A stretch of DNA of 64,000 bases from Proteobacteria bacterium ST_bin12 (GTDB lineage Bacteria; Pseudomonadota; Gammaproteobacteria; Burkholderiales; Methylophilaceae): NCBI GenBank assembly GCA_002083635.1, contig MSXP01000002.1, positions 62,001 to 126,000 on the forward strand, given 5' to 3'. Below are positions 33,600 to 42,708 of the stretch, piece by piece. The notes under the pieces are model-generated. The model did not search any database. It was given only the letters and a program-made list of their open reading frames with translations, and was not told the origin of the DNA. The position numbers were made by a program, and so were the translations under genes. Each line of letters opens with the position of its first letter. Within the stretch, counting starts at the first letter, position 1.

Positions 33600-34260
33600 A
33601 AATAATATGCAAAACCAGCGTGAACATTTACTTAAAATAAGCCAACAATTAGTCCAAATTGGCTTAAATAAAGGCACTTCTGGCAATGCAAGTGTTAGAT
33701 TCGGCGATGGTTTTTTAGTCACGCCAAGCGGTATGCCAATAGAAGAAATGACAGCAGATAGCATGGTGAATATGCAATTTGATGGCAGTTTTGAAGCCCA
33801 TCAAGAGTTAAAAGGCCTAAAGCCATCATCAGAATGGCGTTTTCATCGCGATATTTTAGTCAATCGTCCAGAAATAAACGCGGTGATTCACACCCATAGC
33901 ATGTTCGCCACTACGCTTGCATGTTTGCATAAAGAGATTCCGCCATTTCATTATATGATTGCGGTTGCGGGCGGCGATAATATTCGTTGTGCGCCCTATG
34001 CATTGTTTGGTTCGCAGCAATTATCCGATAATGCCTTAATAGCTTTAATTGACCGCAAAGCTTGTTTGCTAGCGAATCACGGCATGATTGCGTTAGGAAG
34101 TGATTTAGATGATGCGCTGGCGTTGACGGTGGAAGTCGAAAACCTGTGCGAACAATATTGGCGAATTTTGCAGGTTGAGTCAGAACCGCCACTATTAAGT
34201 GAAGCTGAAATGCGCGAAGTGTTTCAGCAGTTTAAGGGTTATGGGAAGTGGGCAGTTTAG
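33592..34260 (+). CDS. Class II aldolase, FucA/Ald2-like
   Basis: The 222-residue protein is a zinc class II aldolase close to L-fuculose-1-phosphate aldolase: 'NKGTSGNASVR', 'LVTPSGMP', Glu81 in 'SSEWRFHRD', zinc His100 and His102 in 'AVIHTHS', and His163 in 'ANHGMIAL'. Coupled to mtnA, the most likely substrate is 5-methylthioribulose 1-phosphate (or its 5-deoxy analogue), split to dihydroxyacetone phosphate and an aldehyde, as in the DHAP shunt known from Rhodospirillum and some E. coli. MtnB dehydratase is an alternative assignment. Confidence 0.82.
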   Translation: MTKNNMQNQREHLLKISQQLVQIGLNKGTSGNASVRFGDGFLVTPSGMPIEEMTADSMVNMQFDGSFEAHQELKGLKPSSEWRFHRDILVNRPEINAVIHTHSMFATTLACLHKEIPPFHYMIAVAGGDNIRCAPYALFGSQQLSDNALIALIDRKACLLANHGMIALGSDLDDALALTVEVENLCEQYWRILQVESEPPLLSEAEMREVFQQFKGYGKWAV

Positions 34261-34262
34261 AT

Positions 34263-34817
34263 TTAGGTAATCTGTAGAGCTATTGCAGACTGTACTTTAG
34301 CACTCAATGCACATTCTAAAATAACTTCTTTGACTATTCTGATGTCATGAGGAAGCGTAATTGATTTTGGGTTATCTTTATTAGATTTTTCAAACTCATC
34401 ATGCCTTATAGGTGAATGATATTTTCCTGCCCAAATGCCTATAGCTGTAAGTTTTTTCAGTAGATTAACTTGTTGAGAGTTAAGTGAAAATTGGACTTCA
34501 TCCGCAAGATCAATAAGTGAGTGACCTGTTGAGCCACCGCCTCTAGCAGTCTTTATGAGGCCTTTCGTATCAACTGACAACTCATTTCTTGATGCTTTGA
34601 TTGCTTTAAATGAGTTTTCTACAGATAAAGCAAGCAGAAGTGAGGTGGTTTTCAAGTAGCCAACTTTTAGCAAATTGTCGGCTTCAGTCGTTGCGCGTTT
34701 TCCAATTTTTGGTGCGATTGCTTCAGCGACCAAAAATTGCTGTTCGGCCTGTCTTATCCATAATTCTGCATTGTTCAGTGATTCAACTAATGTCTGTCCA
34801 AGTGAGTCAGTTTTCAT
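34263..34817 (-). CDS. Hypothetical helical protein (possibly HEPN-like)
   Basis: The 184-residue protein is not recognised. It is predicted mostly alpha-helical, with 'LLLALSVENSFKAIK' (around residues 60-74) and 'GHSLIDLADEVQFSL' (around 98-112), a helix layout like HEPN-domain proteins. The HEPN catalytic RxxxxH motif was not found, so nuclease function is not supported. It is AT-rich and more divergent than its neighbours. It is convergent with the aldolase gene. Confidence 0.55.
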   Translation of the reverse strand: MKTDSLGQTLVESLNNAELWIRQAEQQFLVAEAIAPKIGKRATTEADNLLKVGYLKTTSLLLALSVENSFKAIKASRNELSVDTKGLIKTARGGGSTGHSLIDLADEVQFSLNSQQVNLLKKLTAIGIWAGKYHSPIRHDEFEKSNKDNPKSITLPHDIRIVKEVILECALSAKVQSAIALQIT

Positions 34818-34874
34818 TTTTTCATTTACTTTTAAGAATTAAGTAATAGCTAGAAAATGTGCAATTGATTTTAA

Positions 34875-36887
34875 TTAATGCGAAACATCTTCTACGTGCA
34901 AGCCAGTATTTTGCCGCACATACAACTCTTCCCATAACTCTTCACTACGTTTGTCGCGCGTGAATAGTGAGAATAAAATCACCATTAAGAAACCGAGCGG
35001 AATGGAAATAATGCCTGGGTTTTTTAATCGAAATAGCGGTTTTTCAAGCCCCATCATGCTGGTTTTTTGGTCTGAAAAAAGTGTTAAGTCTTGTTTAGCT
35101 TTTGCGATTTGTTTTTCTAGTGCGGCGATTTTGATTTGCGCTGTTTTGGATTCTGCAATCGACGTGTTATGGTGGATTGCGCTGCCGATTAAGACGACTT
35201 GCAGTGGCAAACTATCTAACGCGGCTAAAGCTGGTTTGGCAGATTCTGCTTTTTGGCAGAAGGTGAAAAATTCGCAAATAATGCCTTCACTTGGTTTTGC
35301 CTCTGTTGCGGGCTTTCCAGTTGCGCCTTCCAGCACTATTTTGGCATCCTCCACCATTTTTTGCGGATAAGTCATATTGGGCGAAATTAGCACCAACAAA
35401 ATCGCACTACCTGCGCCAATCAGCATGCCCATTACCACGCCGGTGGTATTACATTTTTTCCAGTACAACGTCAGAAAGATTGCAGGCAAATTGCTGGATG
35501 CCGCGACTGCAAACGCCATGCCGACTAAGTGCGCAACATTTTGGCCTTTAGCCAGCATGCCAATCACAATTGCCACAATACCTACGCCAATACTGGCGAT
35601 ACGCGCGGCTTTTATTTGCTGTTGCTGGCTGGCGTTGCCGTCTTTAATCACATTCACATATAAATCGTGCGCGATTGCGCTGGCAGAAGCCAGCACTAAA
35701 CCCGCGACCACGGCGACGATGGTGGCAAACGCGACTGCCGCCACAAACGCCAGCATAAAGTTGCCCAATAACGAATCCTCGCCGCCGCCTAAATATTGGG
35801 CTAATAATGGCGCGGCCATATTGCCACCTTTATCAATACCACCGATGGTTTCTGGCCCTACATGCATCGCTGCGCCAAAGCCCAAAAATAAAGTTAACAC
35901 ATAAAAACCGCCAATAATCGCCATTGCCCACACCACGCTTTTGCGCGCTTCTTGCGCGTTTGGTACGGTGAAAAAGCGCATGAGAATATGTGGCAAACCA
36001 GCGGTGCCGAATACCAAGGCCATACCCAAGCTGATTTGGTCGATTGGATCTTTTAAAAATAGGCCTGGTTCTAAAAAGCGTTGCCCAAGTTCTTGTGTGC
36101 TCAAGTTACTGGCTGCATTGCCTAACAGCTTAGCGACTTGTGCTTGAATTTTAGGGTCATCAACCACCGCCTGCAGAAAAGCTGGTAAGCTGAATCCATA
36201 AGGCAACCAAACCAATGTGACTAAAACCAAGGACGCAATCACCAATAAAACCGCTTTGACGATTTGCACATAAGTGGTGGCGACCATGCCGCCAAAAACC
36301 ACATAAGCCAGCATTAGTGTACCCACGACCATGACCGACACTTCGTAATCAATGCCAATTAAGGTTTTTACTAGCACGCCGCCACCGACCATCTGTGCAG
36401 TAAGGTAGAAAATGGAAATGGTAATGGTAGAAAGCGCGGCAATGATGCGAGTTTTTTTAGGGTCGTTGCGAAACGCTAGAATGTCGCCTAGCGTGTATTT
36501 GCCGATATTGCGGCAGGGTTCGGCAATCACTAACAGTACGGCGATATAGCCCATTAAAAAACCGACTGAATACATAAAACCATCGTAGCCATAAAGCGAA
36601 ATTAAGCCTGCGATACCCAGAAAAGAAGCAGCAGAAAGATAATCGCCCGCAATCGCCCAGCCATTTTGCAAGCCAGAAATGGAATTGCCAGCCGCATAAA
36701 AATCTGCAGTAGATTTAACCCGATTGCTAGCCCAATAAGTGATGTACATGGTTGCAGCAATAATGCTGCTAAAAACCAGAAAGGTCAGCCATCGATATTG
36801 GCTGGCCACTGCGCCTTGCGCGTAAGCAGGAATACTTAACACTAAAAAAGGGGTAAAAACTGCGCTAAAAAAAGACTTCAATTTCAT
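34875..36887 (-). CDS. Sodium/solute symporter large subunit (VC_2705/ActP-like)
   Basis: The 670-residue protein is a member of the solute:sodium symporter family, closest in features to the VC_2705 subfamily and acetate permease ActP. It has an N-terminal hydrophobic segment, then about 12 helices; 'DFYAAGNSISGLQNGWAIAGDYLSAASFLG' in parts is the family sodium-site region. Between the penultimate helix and the last, a 110-residue insertion (about residues 506-618) contains a charged coiled-coil. It uses ATG at 36887, four bases from the stop of the DUF4212 subunit gene. Substrate (probably an organic acid) is unknown. Confidence 0.88.
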   Translation of the reverse strand: MKLKSFFSAVFTPFLVLSIPAYAQGAVASQYRWLTFLVFSSIIAATMYITYWASNRVKSTADFYAAGNSISGLQNGWAIAGDYLSAASFLGIAGLISLYGYDGFMYSVGFLMGYIAVLLVIAEPCRNIGKYTLGDILAFRNDPKKTRIIAALSTITISIFYLTAQMVGGGVLVKTLIGIDYEVSVMVVGTLMLAYVVFGGMVATTYVQIVKAVLLVIASLVLVTLVWLPYGFSLPAFLQAVVDDPKIQAQVAKLLGNAASNLSTQELGQRFLEPGLFLKDPIDQISLGMALVFGTAGLPHILMRFFTVPNAQEARKSVVWAMAIIGGFYVLTLFLGFGAAMHVGPETIGGIDKGGNMAAPLLAQYLGGGEDSLLGNFMLAFVAAVAFATIVAVVAGLVLASASAIAHDLYVNVIKDGNASQQQQIKAARIASIGVGIVAIVIGMLAKGQNVAHLVGMAFAVAASSNLPAIFLTLYWKKCNTTGVVMGMLIGAGSAILLVLISPNMTYPQKMVEDAKIVLEGATGKPATEAKPSEGIICEFFTFCQKAESAKPALAALDSLPLQVVLIGSAIHHNTSIAESKTAQIKIAALEKQIAKAKQDLTLFSDQKTSMMGLEKPLFRLKNPGIISIPLGFLMVILFSLFTRDKRSEELWEELYVRQNTGLHVEDVSH

Positions 36888-36888
36888 A

Positions 36889-37221
36889 TCAGATAAGCCC
36901 TTTAATATTTTGTGTATCGTCAATTAATGCTTTTGCGCGGGCATCAAATTCGGTATTAGCGCGTTTGGCGTAAATGGCGGCAATGCACCACGCCAAAACA
37001 AACTGACTTAATGCAAATAAAAGTCCAATATTGATGACGCCCCAAATCTTAATCGTTAAAATTGGCTGAAAATACGCGGTGGCTATCGGTAGGCAGAAAA
37101 AATAGACAAGCGCCACCAACATCATGCGCCATAAAAAATGATTTTTATCACGGTGCAAAGCCTGAAAGCGCGGGTCTGCTTCGATTGCTTGCCAATGAAT
37201 GTCGCTGCTCTTTTTCATCAT
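36889..37221 (-). CDS. DUF4212 small subunit of the VC_2705-type symporter
   Basis: The 110-residue protein has two membrane helices and resembles DUF4212, the small partner that accompanies VC_2705-type sodium symporters. 'HWQAIEADPRFQALHRDKNHFLWRMM' in parts is the cytoplasmic N-terminus. Its stop codon is one base before the large subunit ATG. The two genes form an operon on the minus strand, divergent from pyrG. Confidence 0.88.
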   Translation of the reverse strand: MMKKSSDIHWQAIEADPRFQALHRDKNHFLWRMMLVALVYFFCLPIATAYFQPILTIKIWGVINIGLLFALSQFVLAWCIAAIYAKRANTEFDARAKALIDDTQNIKGLI

Positions 37222-37323
37222 TTCCCTTAAATTTAATACATGACAAAGCGTTATTTAAGCATGATTTTACTGGTGCTTTTGCTAGTTATTGTACTGGCTT
37301 TGCGGTAAAATTACTTCCCGTCT

Positions 37324-37341
37324 GTACGAGTTCATTCGTAC
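37324..37341 (+). promoter_or_regulatory. Hairpin in the pyrG leader
   Basis: GTACGA (37324-37329) and TCGTAC (37336-37341) form a perfect 6-bp stem with a six-base loop, 20 bases upstream of the pyrG ATG. No T-run follows, so it is not an intrinsic terminator. It may be an RNA hairpin or an operator site. Confidence 0.4.
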
Positions 37342-37360
37342 GCTAATATTCAAGGGTTTT

Positions 37361-38992
37361 ATGACCAAATATGTATTCGTCACTGGCGGTGTAGTTTCTT
37401 CTTTAGGTAAAGGTATCGCGGCCGCCAGCCTCGGTGCAATCCTCGAATCGCGTGGCATCAAAGTCACCATGCTTAAGCTAGATCCCTATATTAACGTTGA
37501 CCCAGGCACCATGTCGCCCTTTCAGCACGGCGAAGTTTTTGTAACCGATGACGGTGCAGAAACTGATTTGGATTTAGGCCACTATGAGCGCTTTATTAGT
37601 CAACGTATGGCAAAACGCAATAGCTTTACAACCGGCCAAATTTACGAAACCGTGATTAAAAAAGAACGTCGCGGTGAATATCTTGGTAAAACCGTGCAGG
37701 TCATTCCGCACATTACCGATGAAATAAAAAATCATATTAAACGTGGCGCAGAAGGCGCAGATGTAGCAATAGTAGAAGTGGGCGGCACGGTTGGCGATAT
37801 TGAATCGCTACCGTTTTTAGAAGCGATTCGCCAAATGGGCTTTGAAGAAGGCCGCAACAATGCTTGTTATGTGCATCTAACGTTGCTGCCATGGATTCCA
37901 ACCGCAGGCGAGCTTAAAACCAAGCCCACGCAACACAGTGTAAAAGAGTTGCGCCAAATCGGCATTCAGCCGGATATTTTATTATGCCGCGCCGAACGTG
38001 ACATTCCAGAAGATGAAAAACGTAAGATTGCGCTATTCACTAATGTGGCGTTTGAAGCGGTTATTAGCGCGATTGATTCAGATTCAATCTATAAAATTCC
38101 GAGTTTATTGCATGACCAAATGATGGATGAAATTGTTTGCCATAAACTGAATATTTTGGCCAAGGCGGCTGACTTAACGGCATGGAAAAATATTGTTACG
38201 CGCATTGAAAACCCAAAATATACTGCCAATATTGCGTTTGTTGGCAAATATGTGGATTTAACCGAAAGTTATAAATCACTAACTGAAGCTTTAATCCACG
38301 CTGGTATCCATACCGAATCAAAAGTGAAAATTCACTACATTGACAGTGAAGAAATCGAAGCATCTGGCACGAATGCACTGAATAATATGGACGCAATCTT
38401 AATTCCAGGTGGATTTGGTGTGCGCGGTACAGAAGGCAAAATTGCCGCGATTCAATATGCACGCGAAAATAAAATCCCTTACTTGGGTATTTGCTTAGGC
38501 ATGCAATTAGCCGTGATTGAGTTTGCGCGTAATGTAGCTGGGTTGGCCGACGCAAACAGTACCGAATTTAATGCGGACACGCCACACAAGCTGATTGGCT
38601 TGATTGATGAGTGGCAAGATGCTTCTGGCAAAGTTGAAAAACGCGATGAAAATTCTGATTTAGGTGGCACTATGCGTTTGGGCGCACAATCGTGCCCAAC
38701 GGTTGCCGATACCTTGGCGGCCAGCATTTATGGCACACAAGTCAATGAGCGTCATCGCCACCGTTATGAAGTCAACAATCATTATGTTGAGCAGCTTAAA
38801 AAAGCAGGCTTAGTGATTTCTGCGCGCACCACAGGTGAAGATCTGTGTGAGATGATTGAGCTGCCAAAAGCCACGCATCCTTGGTTTGTGGCCTGTCAAT
38901 TTCACCCAGAATTTACGTCTAACCCGCGCGCTGGGCATCCGCTATTTAAGGCTTATGTGCAAGCGGCTTTAGACAATAAGGCTAAAAAATAA
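37361..38992 (+). CDS. pyrG: CTP synthase
   Basis: PyrG (543 residues) makes CTP from UTP, ATP and glutamine. The N-terminal synthetase domain begins 'MTKYVFVTGGVVSSLGKGIAAAS' in parts. The C-terminal class I glutamine amidotransferase has the catalytic Cys in 'LGICLGMQ' and the His-Glu dyad in 'CQFHPEFTSNPRAGHP'. The open frame extends 24 codons upstream, but ATG at 37361 is preceded by AAGGG and matches the conserved N-terminus. kdsA starts at the base after the stop codon. Confidence 0.97.
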   Translation: MTKYVFVTGGVVSSLGKGIAAASLGAILESRGIKVTMLKLDPYINVDPGTMSPFQHGEVFVTDDGAETDLDLGHYERFISQRMAKRNSFTTGQIYETVIKKERRGEYLGKTVQVIPHITDEIKNHIKRGAEGADVAIVEVGGTVGDIESLPFLEAIRQMGFEEGRNNACYVHLTLLPWIPTAGELKTKPTQHSVKELRQIGIQPDILLCRAERDIPEDEKRKIALFTNVAFEAVISAIDSDSIYKIPSLLHDQMMDEIVCHKLNILAKAADLTAWKNIVTRIENPKYTANIAFVGKYVDLTESYKSLTEALIHAGIHTESKVKIHYIDSEEIEASGTNALNNMDAILIPGGFGVRGTEGKIAAIQYARENKIPYLGICLGMQLAVIEFARNVAGLADANSTEFNADTPHKLIGLIDEWQDASGKVEKRDENSDLGGTMRLGAQSCPTVADTLAASIYGTQVNERHRHRYEVNNHYVEQLKKAGLVISARTTGEDLCEMIELPKATHPWFVACQFHPEFTSNPRAGHPLFKAYVQAALDNKAKK

Positions 38993-39832
38993 ATGAAACT
39001 ATGTAATTTTAAAGTAGGTCTTGAGCATCCACTATTTTTAATCGCTGGCCCATGTGTGATTGAATCGCGTGAGTTTGCGATTGAAACAGCTGGCAAGCTA
39101 AAAGAAATCGCCGCTAAAGTCGGCATTCCATTTATTTATAAATCATCTTACGACAAAGCCAACAGAAGTTCGACTAAAACTTTTCGCGGTTTTGGCATGG
39201 ATGAAGGCTTACGGATTTTAGATGAGGTGCGTAGCCAGATTGGTGTGCCAGTGCTAACCGATGTGCATACGACAGAACAAGTGCCGCATGTGGCAGCGGT
39301 GGTGGATGTGTTACAAACCCCTGCATTTTTGTGTCGCCAGACTGATTTTATTGTGGCGGTGGCGACTTGCGGCAAGCCTGTTAATATTAAAAAAGGCCAA
39401 TTTTTAGCCCCGCATGATATGTTGCAAGTTGTGAATAAAGCTAAAGAGGCTAATGGCAATCAAGACAGCGTAATGGTGTGTGAGCGTGGTGCTAGCTTTG
39501 GCTATAATACCTTGATATCCGACATGCGCGGGCTAGCGATTATGCGTGAAACCAATTGCCCCGTGGTGTTTGATGCAACACACTCTGTGCAACAACCAGG
39601 CGGGCAGGGCGATAAAAGTGGTGGGCAAAGCCAATTTGTGCCTGTGTTAGCGCGTGCGGCGGTAGCAAGTGGTATTGCAGGCGTGTTTATGGAAACGCAC
39701 CCAGATCCTTCAAAAGCTTTATCGGATGGCCCTAATGCTTGGCCTTTGCATAAAATGGAAGATTTATTGCATTTGTTGGTGGACTTGGATAAATTGGTTA
39801 AAAAAGCAGGTTTTATAGAATCAACGCTTTAA
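38993..39832 (+). CDS. kdsA: 2-dehydro-3-deoxyphosphooctonate aldolase
   Basis: KdsA (279 residues) condenses arabinose 5-phosphate with PEP to KDO 8-phosphate for lipopolysaccharide. Motifs are 'LIAGPCVIESREFAIETA' (residues 17-34), 'SYDKANRSS', and 'DATHSVQQPGGQGDKSGG' with the metal-site region. Absence of the Cys metal ligand at the equivalent position suggests the metal-independent class, but this was not examined in full. It starts immediately after pyrG and the two probably share an mRNA. Confidence 0.96.
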   Translation: MKLCNFKVGLEHPLFLIAGPCVIESREFAIETAGKLKEIAAKVGIPFIYKSSYDKANRSSTKTFRGFGMDEGLRILDEVRSQIGVPVLTDVHTTEQVPHVAAVVDVLQTPAFLCRQTDFIVAVATCGKPVNIKKGQFLAPHDMLQVVNKAKEANGNQDSVMVCERGASFGYNTLISDMRGLAIMRETNCPVVFDATHSVQQPGGQGDKSGGQSQFVPVLARAAVASGIAGVFMETHPDPSKALSDGPNAWPLHKMEDLLHLLVDLDKLVKKAGFIESTL

Positions 39833-39894
39833 AAATAAAAAGCTTTATAAATTAACGTATTTTAATAATTAACGATTAAATTTTAGGATTAAAC

Positions 39895-41181
39895 ATGAGC
39901 GCAATTGTAGATATTATCGCCCGCGAAATTTTAGATTCACGTGGTAACCCAACTGTTGAATGTGACGTGCTGCTAGAAAGTGGCGTGATTGGCCGCGCGG
40001 CTGTGCCATCTGGCGCTTCAACTGGCGCTAAGGAAGCGATGGAATTGCGCGATGGTGATGCTACGCGTTACTTAGGCAAAGGCGTTTTGCAAGCGGTTGA
40101 AAATGTGAATACCGAAATCACCGAAGCGATTATTGGCCTAGATTGCGAAGAGCAAAGTTTTATCGATAAAACTTTAATTGAGCTAGACGGAACAGAAAAC
40201 AAAGACCGTTTGGGTGCCAATGCGCTACTAGCGGTTTCGATGGCTTGCGCACGTGCTGCGGCAGAAGAGAGTGGTTTGCCACTGTATCGTTATTTGGGCG
40301 GTTCTGGCGGTATGCAATTACCAACGCCAATGATGAATATCATCAATGGCGGTGCGCACGCGGACAATTCGGTTGATATGCAAGAGTTTATGATTATCCC
40401 CGCTGGTTTACCCACATTTAGAGAAGCGATGCGTTGTGGAGCAGAAGTGTTTCACCAGTTAAAGAAAACACTGCATAAAAAAGGTTTGGCTACCACAGTG
40501 GGTGACGAGGGCGGTTTTGCGCCAAACTTACCGTCTAATGAAGCAGCGATTCAATTGACTCTTGAAGCGATTTCTGCCGCAGGTTATGAGCCAGGCCGTG
40601 ATGTATATCTGGGCCTAGACTGCGCCAGTACCGAATTTTATAAAGATGGAAAATACCATTTAGAATCAGAAGGTTTGGCATTAAGCTCAGCCCAGTTTAC
40701 CGATTACTTAGCAACATGGGTGGATAAATATCCTATCATTTCTATTGAAGATGGTATGGGTGAATTTGATTGGGATGGCTGGGACATTCTGACTAAGCGA
40801 TTAGGTAAAACCACACAATTGGTTGGTGATGACCTATTTGTGACCAACTCTAAAATTCTTCGCGAAGGCATCAAACGTGGCGTGGCTAACTCTGTTCTGA
40901 TTAAAGTCAATCAAATCGGTACATTAACAGAGACATTCCAAACTATTGAAATGGCGAAACGCGCAGGTTATACCGCGGTTGTGTCACATCGCTCTGGCGA
41001 AACAGAGGATACAACGATTGCCGATATTTCGGTGGCAACTAATGCTTTGCAAATTAAAACAGGTTCATTGTGCCGTAGCGAGCGTATTGCAAAATACAAC
41101 CAATTATTGCGCATTGAAGAAGAGTTGGGCGACGCGACGAATTATGCGGGTATGTCTGCTTTCTATCAACTGTTTAAATAA
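39895..41181 (+). CDS. eno: Enolase
   Basis: Enolase (428 residues) interconverts 2-phosphoglycerate and PEP and can also be part of the RNA degradosome. Conserved segments are 'AREILDSRGNPTVE' (residues 9-22), 'VGDEGGFAPN', the catalytic lysine in 'IKVNQIGTLTET' and 'SHRSGETEDTTIAD' (around 363-376). It lies 62 bases after kdsA and ten bases before ftsB. The pyrG-kdsA-eno-ftsB order is standard in this lineage. Confidence 0.98.
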   Translation: MSAIVDIIAREILDSRGNPTVECDVLLESGVIGRAAVPSGASTGAKEAMELRDGDATRYLGKGVLQAVENVNTEITEAIIGLDCEEQSFIDKTLIELDGTENKDRLGANALLAVSMACARAAAEESGLPLYRYLGGSGGMQLPTPMMNIINGGAHADNSVDMQEFMIIPAGLPTFREAMRCGAEVFHQLKKTLHKKGLATTVGDEGGFAPNLPSNEAAIQLTLEAISAAGYEPGRDVYLGLDCASTEFYKDGKYHLESEGLALSSAQFTDYLATWVDKYPIISIEDGMGEFDWDGWDILTKRLGKTTQLVGDDLFVTNSKILREGIKRGVANSVLIKVNQIGTLTETFQTIEMAKRAGYTAVVSHRSGETEDTTIADISVATNALQIKTGSLCRSERIAKYNQLLRIEEELGDATNYAGMSAFYQLFK

Positions 41182-41191
41182 ATTATCTTGA

Positions 41192-41575
41192 GTGAAAGCG
41201 TTAACCTTAATTTTTGTTATCCTAATTGCCTTGCTACAGTATCCACTGTGGCTGGGCAAAGGTAGCTGGTTGCGCGTGTGGAATGTGAATCAGCAAATTA
41301 GCGCACAAAAAGAAAAGAATCAATCACTTAAGCAACGCAATGAAACATTAAGTGCAGAAGTGCGCGACTTAAAACAAGGCAACGCGGCGATTGAAGAGCG
41401 CGCGCGAAGCGAGCTAGGCATGATTAAGCAAGATGAGGTGTTTTACCAGGTGATTAATCAGCCTCTGCCGACCATTCAGCCCAATCAACTCCCTGAGATT
41501 TCTGCTACTCAGAATACACAACCTGATATAACTGCCGCGCCAACAGTGGCACCGTTGGGTAATTCAACGCCCTAA
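41192..41575 (+). CDS. ftsB: Cell division protein FtsB (GTG start)
   Basis: The 127-residue protein has one N-terminal membrane segment (residues 4-21), and a coiled coil (about 30-75) with 'LKQRNETLSAEVRDLKQGNAAIEERARSELGMIK' in parts. The 'ARSELGMIKQDEVFYQ' segment is a FtsB signature. FtsB forms a complex with FtsL and FtsQ at the division septum. A Pro/Thr-rich C-terminal tail is longer than in E. coli (103 aa). The start is GTG at 41192, ten bases after eno. Confidence 0.92.
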   Translation: MKALTLIFVILIALLQYPLWLGKGSWLRVWNVNQQISAQKEKNQSLKQRNETLSAEVRDLKQGNAAIEERARSELGMIKQDEVFYQVINQPLPTIQPNQLPEISATQNTQPDITAAPTVAPLGNSTP

Positions 41576-41611
41576 TTCAACGTTTAACTTAACGCTATTT
41601 TTTAATCAAAA

Positions 41612-42661
41612 TTAAGCGTTCACTATTTCATCGTTAAGCGCGTAAGGCAATTGTTTGATGACAATTGCAAAGCCTTGCCAAGTGAGGTTGCCTGCATGTT
41701 TTGCCTCAATGCGTAACTCAATCAGTGCATCAAATCCCGCTTGATTATTCGGCGCGACACGGACAATTTGACCGACATCTGCGTCACCACTATCCAATAT
41801 TTTATCGGCTTCAACAGGCGCAACCTCTGTTGCAATACTCGCCAAGTAAGTACGGCGTTTGACCTTGCCTAAATAATGCGTACGCGCGACAATTTCTTGC
41901 CCTGTATAACAACCCTTTTTAAAGTTGATGCCATTTAAAATATCTAAATTCAGCATTTGCGGCACAAATTGTTCTTGGGTTTTTGGCAAGACATCTGGAA
42001 TACCAGTTTGAATGTCCAGCCAATCCCAGCAAGGTTTGCCGACCAATTGGCATTTGGCTTTGAGTGCGTTAAAAATAATGGGCGCGTTAATGCTATCGGT
42101 AAAAATTTGAAAGCGCGCATGACCTGCAATGGTTGGCAATTTTAAGATTGCGCCATTTTCAAGACTGACTAATTCATAATCTTGCGTTGGAATTCGGCTA
42201 AAAAAAGGTGTTAAGTATTCCGCAGCATTTGGGCCATTAATGCCAAATTTAATAATGGTTTCCGATACATCTTTGATGTCCACTTTACTGCGCATCACAT
42301 ACATTTTTAAACGCTTCATGATGGGTTGCAGCAAGTCGCGATTTAACTGTAAATGCACATGATCGTAATGCGAAAATGCTAAAAACAGCGCCAGTAAACG
42401 GCCTTTCGGAGTGCAATAGCCGGTGAAATGGGCATTGTTGCCAGTCAATAATTTCACATCATTGGTAACTTGACCTTGCAGAAAATTCATAGCATCTGCG
42501 CCACCAATTTCTAATAAACCTAAATGCGTTAAATCGCATAAAGTGTTAGTTTGCGTAACCGTGGCAATTTCAGCTTTTGCGTCTGCGTAATGCTGAATTG
42601 TGCCATCTTGAATCACTGCGCCATGTTTTGTTAGTGCTAATTGCCAATCTGAAGCTGTCAT
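41612..42661 (-). CDS. ygfZ: tRNA-modifying YgfZ folate-binding protein
   Basis: The 349-residue protein is a member of the YgfZ/GcvT family, which uses a folate to help repair or assemble Fe-S enzymes such as MiaB. The hallmark 'KGCYTGQEIVARTHYLGKVKRR' (around residues 245-266, in parts) with its redox Cys is intact. 'LGLLEIGGADAMNFLQGQVTNDVKLL' in parts is the aminomethyltransferase-like N-domain. It diverges from the YgfX-like gene. Confidence 0.93.
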   Translation of the reverse strand: MTASDWQLALTKHGAVIQDGTIQHYADAKAEIATVTQTNTLCDLTHLGLLEIGGADAMNFLQGQVTNDVKLLTGNNAHFTGYCTPKGRLLALFLAFSHYDHVHLQLNRDLLQPIMKRLKMYVMRSKVDIKDVSETIIKFGINGPNAAEYLTPFFSRIPTQDYELVSLENGAILKLPTIAGHARFQIFTDSINAPIIFNALKAKCQLVGKPCWDWLDIQTGIPDVLPKTQEQFVPQMLNLDILNGINFKKGCYTGQEIVARTHYLGKVKRRTYLASIATEVAPVEADKILDSGDADVGQIVRVAPNNQAGFDALIELRIEAKHAGNLTWQGFAIVIKQLPYALNDEIVNA

Positions 42662-42708
42662 GCGATTATTTGCCTTAAGTCTGTATTTTTATCGTTCAGG
42701 TGATTTAA

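Noticed and set aside
35377..35904. 175-codon plus-strand frame antisense to the symporter
   Set aside because: It is an antisense shadow of the membrane protein's hydrophobic codons.
37289..37360. N-terminal extension of pyrG of 24 codons
   Set aside because: CTP synthase N-terminus is MTKYVFVTGG; an AAGGG site precedes the ATG at 37361.
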